Assembly: GCA_003499585.1 (NCBI GenBank)
Contig: DNSU01000193.1
Span: 5,694-12,919, forward strand
Direction: 5' to 3'
Origin: Cyanobacteria bacterium UBA9579
Lineage (GTDB): Bacteria > Cyanobacteriota > Vampirovibrionia > Gastranaerophilales > UBA9579
Length of the DNA stretch: 7,226 bases
Position 1 is the stretch's first letter, and the number at the start of each line of letters is the position of its first letter. Both the position numbers and the translations under genes were made by a program. Below are positions 1 through 5,635 of the stretch, one piece after another. The notes under the pieces are model-generated. The model saw only the letters and a program-made list of their open reading frames with translations. It did not search any database and was not told the DNA's origin.

Positions 1-132
1 GGACTGCGGTTAAAGTTGCAAGCGGGCAGCAAAGCTGCACCATTAACTCTACAATCATAGTATTAATATCAAGATTGATGAGTTTAGAAAAGGTGACTAT
101 GTCACCCGATTCAACTTTAATGAGACAGCTTC
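1..132. other. Unresolved left edge, possibly part of a neighbouring gene
   Basis: No gene can be assigned with confidence. On the minus strand one frame is open from about position 167 through to the left edge. It contains possible ATG codons at 58-56 and 43-41, so a gene could begin here and leave the window. On the plus strand one frame is open from position 3 to about 200, and another ends at the TAG at 58-60, which could be the tail of a gene entering from the left. The first 50 bases look less AT-rich than the spacer at 1837-1985, which hints at coding DNA but does not choose a strand. The only well-defined element is the hairpin at 92-106. Confidence 0.3.
86..107 (-). terminator. Probable rho-independent terminator of the diguanylate cyclase gene
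   Basis: Read on the minus strand, GGTGAC and GTCACC form a perfect 6-bp stem around a 3-base loop (ATA). A G-T wobble can extend it by one pair. TTTTCT follows immediately. The hairpin starts about 26 bases after the TAA of the GGDEF gene, the expected place for its terminator. The T-tract is short and the stem modest, so termination may be incomplete. The plus strand has no T-run after the stem, so the element does not look bidirectional. Confidence 0.6.
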
Positions 133-1806
133 TTAGTTCTTCTTTTTCTTGTCTTTCTTGTCATTCTTGCGCTGGCCTGATTTTGAGGTCTCAATATGAT
201 TGACTATTGTACATCCATCGTGATTAAATTCTGCTACACAATTTTTGCCACTTGATTTGGCAAAATATAACGCTTTATCAGCTGTACCAATTAAAGATTC
301 CTGTGTTTTGGCGAGCTCTGGATAAGTAGAAATCCCTATACTAATTGTGGGGGTTATTTTTACATCATTTCCTACATTAACAGACACAGCTTCTATTTTT
401 CTCCTGAGTCGATCAGCTATTTTCCTTGCGTTCTCAGCAGAAGTCTCAGGTAAAATAACTGCAAACTCTTCTCCTCCATAACGGCATGGCAGGTCAATTT
501 TTCTACAGGTAGATGAAATAACATTAGCTATAGTTCTTAAAATCTCATCTCCAATCTGGTGTCCATATGTATCATTAATTGGCTTAAAGCTGTCAATATC
601 CATCATAAGTAGAGATAGGTCTCGTTTATATCTGTCTGATCTTTTAAGTTCAGCATCAAGCATATATTGAAAATGCCTGTAAATATACAATTTAGTAAGG
701 CCATCTTTTGTAGCCAATTCATATAACTGCGCGTTACTTATAGCAATTGCAGCATGGCTTGCCAATGATACCATAAACTCAAGATCATCCTGATTAAAGA
801 ACCCATTAGACAATTTATTAGTGATATTTATTACCCCTATAGCTTCGCCTTTTACTACTAATGGCACGCATAGAATAGAGCTTACCCGTGAGTTGGCAGA
901 TTGTTTAAATCTTGGATCACTTGCACCAAGGTTAGTAATTATAGGCTTTTTGGTATGAAATACTTCACCTGCAATACCCTCGCCTACTTTAATCCTGGTA
1001 CACTCAATCAAACCTTCATTTATTTTATCTTCAATCTCTTTATCAGGTATACCATGCACTACTTTTACAACAAGCTCATTATAAGTAGCATCATAAAGCA
1101 TTAATGAGCCTTTTTCAGCTGAAACGGTCTGAATTGCCTTATCAAGAATTATTTTCAATAGTCTCTTAAGGTCATCAATAAAGTTGATTGCCTGACCAAG
1201 ATTGTAAAGAATAGAAATATTATGCAGACTTTTTTGGAGGTAATGAATGTTTTTTTCTTTTACCTGCTGAATTTGGACTCTGCTAATGGCAGGAGATATA
1301 TATTCACAAATTTTTTCAAAAGTCTTAAGTTCCTGTTCGCTATACAACTCTGTACTATTTTTAGGCCCGATAGAAATAATTGTGGATATTTTTCCTTCAT
1401 TTATAATAGGAAGCCAGTAACAGGAATTAAGGTTATGAAGGTTAAACCTGTCAAAGAACTGTGAATAAATGCATCTGCCAGTCATATCGCTGACTCGCAA
1501 GGGTTTTCCTTCCTCGATTATTTGCCATATCCCGCCGCCGTCGTTTTCAAACTCGGTAGGGCACGGTAAACCAACTTCATCATATGAAATTATATGATAT
1601 TTATCGCCATCCAGAACGTAAAATGCTATATGTCTGGCCTGTAAGTGTTTTTTCAGAAAATCAATAAAGCTCTCTGCAAAAGAATAAATATCCGTAGCAT
1701 AATTTAGAGTGCTGGATAGCTCAAACAATACATTAAGCTCCCAGAAATTATGCTGTAATTGCGATATTTGATTTGAAGATTGATTTTCCGGCATTAGGCT
1801 TGACAT
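133..1806 (-). CDS. GAF-GAF-GGDEF diguanylate cyclase
   Basis: This is a soluble signalling enzyme predicted to condense two GTP into cyclic di-GMP. From the ATG at 1806 it is 557 residues. A first GAF-like sensor domain covers about 25-185. A helical linker leads to a second, more typical GAF domain at about 200-360 (GSLMLYD, KVGEGIAGEVF, SSILCVPLVVKGEAIGVINI). The catalytic GGDEF domain runs from DGLTKLY at 368 to about 530. It has DIDSFKPINDTYGHQIGD and the active-site GGEEF at 444-448. RKID lies exactly five residues before GGEEF and matches the RxxD inhibitory site, so product feedback inhibition is likely. No membrane segment or signal peptide is seen, which suggests a cytosolic enzyme controlled by ligands of the GAF domains. 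The protein ends in a lysine-rich tail (KNDKKDKKKKN). A TTG at 1836 would add ten residues, but GCGGGA lies about 6 bases before the ATG at 1806, so I prefer the ATG. No EAL or HD-GYP domain is present. The GAF ligands are unknown. Confidence 0.95.
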   Translation of the reverse strand: MSSLMPENQSSNQISQLQHNFWELNVLFELSSTLNYATDIYSFAESFIDFLKKHLQARHIAFYVLDGDKYHIISYDEVGLPCPTEFENDGGGIWQIIEEGKPLRVSDMTGRCIYSQFFDRFNLHNLNSCYWLPIINEGKISTIISIGPKNSTELYSEQELKTFEKICEYISPAISRVQIQQVKEKNIHYLQKSLHNISILYNLGQAINFIDDLKRLLKIILDKAIQTVSAEKGSLMLYDATYNELVVKVVHGIPDKEIEDKINEGLIECTRIKVGEGIAGEVFHTKKPIITNLGASDPRFKQSANSRVSSILCVPLVVKGEAIGVINITNKLSNGFFNQDDLEFMVSLASHAAIAISNAQLYELATKDGLTKLYIYRHFQYMLDAELKRSDRYKRDLSLLMMDIDSFKPINDTYGHQIGDEILRTIANVISSTCRKIDLPCRYGGEEFAVILPETSAENARKIADRLRRKIEAVSVNVGNDVKITPTISIGISTYPELAKTQESLIGTADKALYFAKSSGKNCVAEFNHDGCTIVNHIETSKSGQRKNDKKDKKKKN

Positions 1807-1811
1807 TGAGT

Positions 1812-1817
1812 TTCCCG
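1812..1817 (-). promoter_or_regulatory. Ribosome binding site deciding the GGDEF start
   Basis: On the minus strand GCGGGA ends about 5-6 bases before the ATG at 1806-1804, a workable Shine-Dalgarno distance. The alternative TTG at 1836 has only AGGG, about 14 bases upstream, which is too far. This favours the shorter protein. Confidence 0.45.
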
Positions 1818-1857
1818 CTTTTAAATGTACATTCAAGTTATTCTGTATGCCCTATAA

Positions 1858-1900
1858 TTTTACTAATGTTACTATTTTTACAATTGGTTTTATTAATGTT
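1858..1900. repeat. 13-base direct repeat spaced 30 bases apart
   Basis: TTTTACTAATGTT at 1858-1870 and TTTTATTAATGTT at 1888-1900 match at 12 of 13 positions. Their starts are 30 bases apart, close to three helical turns. The pair sits in the divergent promoter region and overlaps the tentative minus-strand -10 box. It could be a regulator-binding pair, or coincidence in AT-rich DNA. Confidence 0.4.
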
Positions 1901-1975
1901 GTGATTAATATAAAATCATAAATAAAGGCTTATTAGCTTTAATTATATAATTTTATTTATAATAATCAACTTTTT

Positions 1976-1979
1976 AAGG
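1976..1979 (+). promoter_or_regulatory. Ribosome binding site of the aminotransferase-fold gene
   Basis: AAGG lies six bases before the ATG at 1986. It is a short but well-placed Shine-Dalgarno sequence and supports this start. Confidence 0.5.
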
Positions 1980-1985
1980 TACTTA

Positions 1986-3122
1986 ATGTTAAATATAGCA
2001 AAAATAAGAAAGAACTTTCCTACTGTAAATAACCTAATTTATCTTGATCATGCGGCAGTAGCGCCTATACATTTACAAACCCGCAATATACTTGATAAAT
2101 ATATTAATCATTTCTTAAATGAAGGTATAAGAGATTATACAATCTGGTTTCAAAAAATAGAACAAATCAGAAAAGATTTTGCAAAATTTATTGGGGCGCA
2201 AGATACAGAAATAGCTTTTATTAAAAATACATCAGCAGGAATTTCAATACTGGCAAATGGCATTGATTTTCAAAAAGGAGATAATGTTATTATTCCTGAT
2301 ATAGAGTTTCCCGCAAATGTTTATCCATGGCTAAATCTGGAACGCAAAGGGGTTGAAGTTAAATTTCTAAAGTCAGAAAATAGTTTTATAAATTTAAATC
2401 AGCTTGAAGAACTTATAGACCAAAATACCAGAGTAGTATCAATCAGCTGGGTTGAGTTTGTTAATGGATTTAGAAATGATTTAAAGTCAATATCAGCTAT
2501 CTGTAGAAAAAAATCACAGGAATATGGCAGAAAGATTTATTTTTGCGTAGATGCAATTCAGGGCTTAGGGGCTTTAAAACTAGACTTACAAGAAATAGAA
2601 ATTGATTTTCTGGCAGCTGATGGGCATAAGTGGTTTCTGGCACTTGAGGGGGCAGGGATTTTATACTGTAACAAAAAAATATTAAACGAAATTCATCCTG
2701 TTTCAGTGGGCTGGAAAAGCGTAAAAGATCCTTTAAATTTTACCAATATAGATTTTAATCTTGAAAATTCCGCAAAAAAGTTTGAAGAAGGTAGCCTGAA
2801 TGTTGCAGGAATTCTGTCTCTTGGTGCAAGTTTAGATTTATTCAATGAATACGGCATTGAAAATATCGAAGACAGGATTCTGCACTTGACTAATACGGCT
2901 ATATCTTTATTACAGAGTAAAAATATCGAAATAATCAGCTCACTTGAAGAGCCTCATAAGTCAGGAATACTTTCTTTTAAAACAAAAGATATTGAAAAGG
3001 ATTTTCAAAAGCTGCTTGATAACAGAGTGCAGTTTTCAAGGAGAGGCGATTTCCTTAGAATATCTCCGCATTTTTACAATACAGAAGAAGAATTGGAAAG
3101 GTTTTCTAGCTTGCTAGAGTGA
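1986..3122 (+). CDS. Class V aminotransferase-fold PLP enzyme, desulfurase-like
   Basis: This 378-residue protein has the length and motif order of fold-type I, class V PLP enzymes (cysteine desulfurases, isopenicillin N epimerase-like and kynureninase-like proteins). YLDHAAVAP at 19-27 is the family's substrate-pocket entry motif. KNTSAGI from 80 should hold the PLP phosphate. VDAIQG has Asp189 and Gln192 for the cofactor ring. DGHKW carries the PLP-binding lysine at 215. FLRISPHFYNT, with Arg358, is the C-terminal substrate-carboxylate region. True SufS/CsdA-type desulfurases have a catalytic cysteine in an RxGHHC-like loop. Here the matching stretch, QFSRRGDFLR, has none, so sulfur mobilisation from cysteine is unlikely. 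The reaction and substrate are not known. No signal peptide is seen, so it is probably cytosolic. It is read divergently from the cyclase gene, and no sulfur, NAD or cofactor genes flank it. The stop codon lies inside the left arm of the hairpin at 3118-3205, but the C-terminus ends where the family normally ends, so it does not look truncated. Confidence 0.9.
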   Translation: MLNIAKIRKNFPTVNNLIYLDHAAVAPIHLQTRNILDKYINHFLNEGIRDYTIWFQKIEQIRKDFAKFIGAQDTEIAFIKNTSAGISILANGIDFQKGDNVIIPDIEFPANVYPWLNLERKGVEVKFLKSENSFINLNQLEELIDQNTRVVSISWVEFVNGFRNDLKSISAICRKKSQEYGRKIYFCVDAIQGLGALKLDLQEIEIDFLAADGHKWFLALEGAGILYCNKKILNEIHPVSVGWKSVKDPLNFTNIDFNLENSAKKFEEGSLNVAGILSLGASLDLFNEYGIENIEDRILHLTNTAISLLQSKNIEIISSLEEPHKSGILSFKTKDIEKDFQKLLDNRVQFSRRGDFLRISPHFYNTEEELERFSSLLE

Positions 3123-3205
3123 GAGGGGATATATTTTCTCCGTCGCTGTTACAGCTCAAATTGACATGCTGTAAAGGCTCCTGCAAAAATATATCCCCTC
3201 TCACT
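3118..3205. repeat. Long hairpin with perfect 20-bp inverted arms
   Basis: The arms at 3118-3137 and 3186-3205 are exact reverse complements over 20 bases (core GAGAGGGGATATA). A 48-base spacer separates them. Within it, TTACAGC (3149-3155) can pair with GCTGTAA (3168-3174) to give a second 7-bp stem. A smaller alternative, GCTG-TTA-CAGC, is possible at 3145-3155. The left arm overlaps the last codons and stop of the aminotransferase gene, and the right arm ends 20 bases before the first possible helicase start. The structure may act as a transcription terminator or mRNA stabiliser. There is no clean T-run after the right arm, and the 48-base loop is unusual for an intrinsic terminator. It could instead be a REP/MITE-like dispersed element, but no clear target-site duplication is seen. 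Confidence 0.75.
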
Positions 3206-3237
3206 TAAATTAATTTTAATAGTAGGTGCGATTAGCT

Positions 3238-3243
3238 TATAAT
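3238..3243 (+). promoter_or_regulatory. Possible helicase promoter -10 box
   Basis: This is a perfect TATAAT, six bases before the ATG at 3250. RNA starting at the usual distance would begin at or next to that ATG, giving a leaderless message. The best -35 match, TTTAAT at 3215-3220 with a 17-base spacer, is weak. Confidence 0.4.
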
Positions 3244-3249
3244 ATTAAT

Positions 3250-5259
3250 ATGACTACTGAAATAACAAAAAATAATTCAACGGAAATAAGTAATTCAGCT
3301 AAAAAATATGTCTTGAAAAAGAGCTCAACCATTAGCAAATTTCAGATAGACTATGAATCTGAATTAAATACGACGCAATATCAGGCCGTTATAAATACTG
3401 AAGGGCCTACATTGGTGATTGCAGGGGCTGGAACAGGTAAGACAAGAACTCTTGTATACAGAGTAGCAAGGATGGTTGAATCAGGTATCAAACCTGAAAA
3501 TATACTGCTTCTCACTTTTACTCGCAAAGCTGCTGAAGAGATGCTTAGCCGAGCTTCTATCATTTTAGATTCAAGATGTGAAAATATAGCAGGTGGCACG
3601 TTTCACTCTTTTGCAAATATGATTCTGAGAAAATATTCTGCCGAACTTGAGTTGAAAAATTCTTTTACTATTCTTGACAGAAGCGACTGTGAAGACGCTA
3701 TAAACCTGATAAGAGGTAAAGTTGCTGATGTTAAAAAGCAAAGATTTCCAAGAAAGGGAACTATAGCCGATATTTATTCAAAAGCCATAAATAAAGATAA
3801 ACCTGTGCCTGATGTTATAGAGTCAGAATATTCTCAGTTTATACAATGCACAGATCAGATAATCGAAATTTGCCAGCAGTATGCAGATTATAAGCGCACT
3901 AATTCTTTGCTGGATTATGATGATCTGCTTTTATACTTAAAAGTTCTTTTGTTGTCCAATGAAAAAATAAGAAAAAAGCTGTCTGAAACCTATAAATACA
4001 TCATGATAGATGAATATCAGGATACTAATAGTATTCAAGCAGAAATAGTTCAGCTTCTTGCCTTTACTCATAATAATGTAATGGCTGTTGGCGATGATTC
4101 GCAAAGTATTTATTCATTCAGAGGGGCTAATTTTAAGAATATAATTAATTTCCCCCAATTATTCGAAGGGGCAAAAGTTATAACTCTTGAGCAAAATTAT
4201 AGAAGCACTCAGGAAATTCTTAATGTAACCAATGAAATCATAAAATATGCCCTGGAAAAATATGATAAAAACCTTTTCACAACAAGAAATAATGGTGAAA
4301 AACCGGCTATAATTGTAGCGCCTAATCAGCATATTGAAGCAGCATTTGTCTCTCAAAGGATTTTGGAGTTGCAGGAAGAAGGAATTTCTCTCAATCATAT
4401 GGCCGTACTTGCAAGAAGCTCCAGAGCTACTTATAATCTTGAAGTAGAGCTTGGCAAAAAAGGTATTCCATACAAAAAATTTGGTGGCTACAAATTCATT
4501 GACACAGCCCATGTGAAAGATATCATTGCTCATCTGAGGGTAATAGTTAACAGAGAAGATCAAATTAGCTGGAATCGTATTTTACTGCTAATAAATGGAA
4601 TTGGTAATATCGCCAGCAATAAACTTATACCGATATTATCAGCTCAGGATTCTCCTGCTACCAATCTTTTACCTGTTAGCGGTAAAAGCAAAGATCAGCT
4701 GAGTAGTCTTGTTGGCATGATTGAAACTATCAGAAACGGAAAATATAAACCTGTTGAAATAGTAGAAATTGTATCTAACTACTATCATCCTGTTTTAGCT
4801 GATAAATATGATGATTTTCCAAAAAGAGAGAAAGATTTAGAACATTTTAAATATCTGGCTGAAAACTATAGGAGCATGGAGAGTTTCTTAAGCGATTTAG
4901 CTCTTGAACCTCCAGAATCAAGCTTTTCTGAAGTTGATAAAGGTGTTATTTCAGATGAATATTTAACTCTTTCAACTATACATTCTGCTAAAGGATTGGA
5001 ATGGGATACTGTTTTTATTCTTGGAGCAGTTGAAGGCCGCTTCCCGTCTATATATTCCTATGATGATCAGGAAAGCCTGGAAGAAGAAAGACGATTGATG
5101 TATGTTGCCACAACAAGAGCTAAAAATAACCTGTATATTTCTTACCCAATAGATATGTTTGATTACAGTCAGGGTATTACACTATCTAAACCGTCAAGAT
5201 TCGTTGAAAAAATTCCAGAAGATCTTCTTGAAAGATGGCATTTAGTTGAAGAAGGGTAA
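3250..5259 (+). CDS. UvrD/Rep/PcrA-type SF1A DNA helicase
   Basis: This is an ATP-driven single-strand DNA translocase and 3'-5' helicase of the UvrD/PcrA/Rep family, acting in DNA repair or restart of stalled forks. Residues are numbered from a GTG at 3226. The Q motif is LNTTQYQAV (47-55) and Walker A is GAGTGKT (67-73). Motif Ia is LLLTFTRKAAEEM (94-106) and Ib is GTFHSFA (124-130). Walker B is IDEYQDT (261-267) and motif III is VGDDSQSIYSFRGA (288-301). Motif IV is LEQNYRS (321-327) and motif V is TIHSAKGLEWD (584-594). Motif VI, EEERRLMYVATTRA, ends at 632 with the arginine finger at 631. All catalytic motifs are intact. The protein stops about 45 residues after motif VI and so lacks the long C-terminal tail, including the Tudor-like domain, of classical PcrA/UvrD. 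I prefer the ATG at 3250 (669 residues) to the GTG at 3226 (677), because neither has a Shine-Dalgarno sequence and a TATAAT lies between them. The roughly 40 residues before the Q motif are polar and unlike the family. Since Rep, PcrA and UvrD cannot be separated here, no symbol is given. Confidence 0.95.
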   Translation: MTTEITKNNSTEISNSAKKYVLKKSSTISKFQIDYESELNTTQYQAVINTEGPTLVIAGAGTGKTRTLVYRVARMVESGIKPENILLLTFTRKAAEEMLSRASIILDSRCENIAGGTFHSFANMILRKYSAELELKNSFTILDRSDCEDAINLIRGKVADVKKQRFPRKGTIADIYSKAINKDKPVPDVIESEYSQFIQCTDQIIEICQQYADYKRTNSLLDYDDLLLYLKVLLLSNEKIRKKLSETYKYIMIDEYQDTNSIQAEIVQLLAFTHNNVMAVGDDSQSIYSFRGANFKNIINFPQLFEGAKVITLEQNYRSTQEILNVTNEIIKYALEKYDKNLFTTRNNGEKPAIIVAPNQHIEAAFVSQRILELQEEGISLNHMAVLARSSRATYNLEVELGKKGIPYKKFGGYKFIDTAHVKDIIAHLRVIVNREDQISWNRILLLINGIGNIASNKLIPILSAQDSPATNLLPVSGKSKDQLSSLVGMIETIRNGKYKPVEIVEIVSNYYHPVLADKYDDFPKREKDLEHFKYLAENYRSMESFLSDLALEPPESSFSEVDKGVISDEYLTLSTIHSAKGLEWDTVFILGAVEGRFPSIYSYDDQESLEEERRLMYVATTRAKNNLYISYPIDMFDYSQGITLSKPSRFVEKIPEDLLERWHLVEEG

Positions 5260-5264
5260 AATCC

Positions 5265-5420
5265 TTAAAATATATTGAGATTTCTGACAAAGTTAATGAA
5301 AAATCTGGATAGCTGGAACAATTTTTTCATCACAGTTATTGATGCAGCACACATCCAGGTGCCTAAAACAACAAAGTTTATCCAGAATATTGTGAAAAAT
5401 ATTAATTCTATATTGTTCAT
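5265..5420 (-). CDS. Candidate 51-residue small membrane protein
   Basis: I do not recognise this protein and it may not be real. The minus-strand frame opens with ATG at 5420 and ends with TAA five bases beyond the helicase stop, so the two would be tightly convergent. The predicted peptide has a hydrophobic segment at about residues 5-30 (IELIFFTIFWINFVVLGTW and onward). A more basic tail follows, with KKLFQLSR and one further arginine. This is the pattern of a single-span membrane protein with its C-terminus inside. Codon use resembles the other genes here. Against it, the ribosome binding site is poor (GGA only three bases before ATG), no clear promoter is seen, and the opposite strand is also open. 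Conservation in related genomes would decide. Confidence 0.35.
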   Translation of the reverse strand: MNNIELIFFTIFWINFVVLGTWMCAASITVMKKLFQLSRFFINFVRNLNIF

Positions 5421-5439
5421 AAGTCCATTTTTAAAATTT

Positions 5440-5511
5440 TTAGTAGTACTCTGTCATTAACTGATAAATTCCAGTTGTGACTATTAGCATCAAAGCTTCA
5501 ATCGTCGACAT
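5440..5511 (-). CDS. Candidate 23-residue hydrophobic peptide
   Basis: This tiny minus-strand ORF runs from ATG at 5511 to TAA at 5442-5440. It encodes a peptide starting MSTIEALMLIVTTGIYQL, long enough to span a membrane once. It lies 19 bases upstream of the 51-residue ORF on the same strand, in a different frame, so the two could share a message. No Shine-Dalgarno sequence precedes it. An ORF of this length easily arises by chance, so it is listed only because two hydrophobic ORFs occur in a row. Confidence 0.15.
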   Translation of the reverse strand: MSTIEALMLIVTTGIYQLMTEYY

Positions 5512-5517
5512 AAGTTA

Positions 5518-5541
5518 GGTGGTAATATCACCAAATTTTTT
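5518..5541 (+). terminator. Weak hairpin followed by six T
   Basis: GGTGG (5518-5522) can pair with TCACC (5528-5532), including one G-T pair, around a 5-base loop. AAA and then six T at 5536-5541 follow. This has the shape of a weak intrinsic terminator for RNA coming from the helicase side, about 260 bases after its stop. The short stem and the three A before the T-run make it uncertain. Confidence 0.3.
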
Positions 5542-5563
5542 ATTAAATCATCAATTAAGTTTA

Positions 5564-5593
5564 TTCATATTTTAATAGATAAACTATTATAAT
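5564..5593 (+). promoter_or_regulatory. Sigma-70-type promoter of the transglutaminase-like gene
   Basis: TTCATA (5564-5569, four of six matches to TTGACA) and a perfect TATAAT (5588-5593) are separated by 18 bases. RNA would start near 5600, leaving a leader of about 35 bases that includes the GAGGAA at 5621. This is the best-formed promoter in the window and suggests the gene is transcribed independently of the helicase. Confidence 0.5.
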
Positions 5594-5620
5594 AGAAAGA
5601 ACTATCTAATAATATTTCAA

Positions 5621-5626
5621 GAGGAA
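5621..5626 (+). promoter_or_regulatory. Ribosome binding site of the transglutaminase-like gene
   Basis: GAGGAA lies nine bases before the ATG at 5636. It is the strongest Shine-Dalgarno sequence in the window and fixes this start. The adjacent in-frame TTG at 5633 is a less likely start. Confidence 0.65.
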
Positions 5627-5635
5627 TTTCTATTG

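Larger units (their letters stand above)
1837..1985. promoter_or_regulatory. Divergent promoter region
   Basis: This very AT-rich spacer lies between two divergent start codons, so it must drive both genes. Toward the aminotransferase, perfect TATAAT hexamers lie at 1946-1951 and 1958-1963. The second would start RNA near 1970, just before the AAGG at 1976-1979, but neither has a good -35 box. Toward the GGDEF gene, the minus strand has TTGTAA (1883-1878) and TAAAAT (1862-1857) with a short 15-base spacer, which is a weak promoter. A 13-base direct repeat also lies here. With so few G and C bases, chance -10 matches are expected, so the individual boxes are tentative. Confidence 0.45.
5260..5635. 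other. 376-base gap with small ORFs and a hairpin
   Basis: This AT-rich stretch between the helicase and the transglutaminase-like gene contains no gene I recognise. It holds two short minus-strand hydrophobic ORFs (5265-5420 and 5440-5511), a weak plus-strand hairpin with a T-run (5518-5541) and a good plus-strand promoter (5564-5593). A plus-strand frame, 5275-5460, is also open, but it starts with TTG and has no ribosome binding site. No tRNA-like cloverleaf or tandem repeat is visible. Confidence 0.6.

Noticed and set aside
901..1464. Two plus-strand ORFs inside the cyclase gene
   Set aside because: They lie opposite the conserved GAF coding sequence and their products resemble no family, so they are antisense shadows.
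3118..3205. CRISPR repeat or insertion sequence ends
   Set aside because: There is only one inverted pair, no regular spacer array, no transposase and no clear target-site duplication.
4159..4563. Minus-strand ORF of 134 codons inside the helicase gene
   Set aside because: It lies opposite conserved helicase sequence including motif IV, and its translation has no domain-like pattern.
5275..5460. Plus-strand ORF of 61 codons after the helicase
   Set aside because: It starts with TTG, has no ribosome binding site, and its product shows no recognisable features. The minus strand of the same stretch gives a more coherent membrane-like peptide, though neither is proven.
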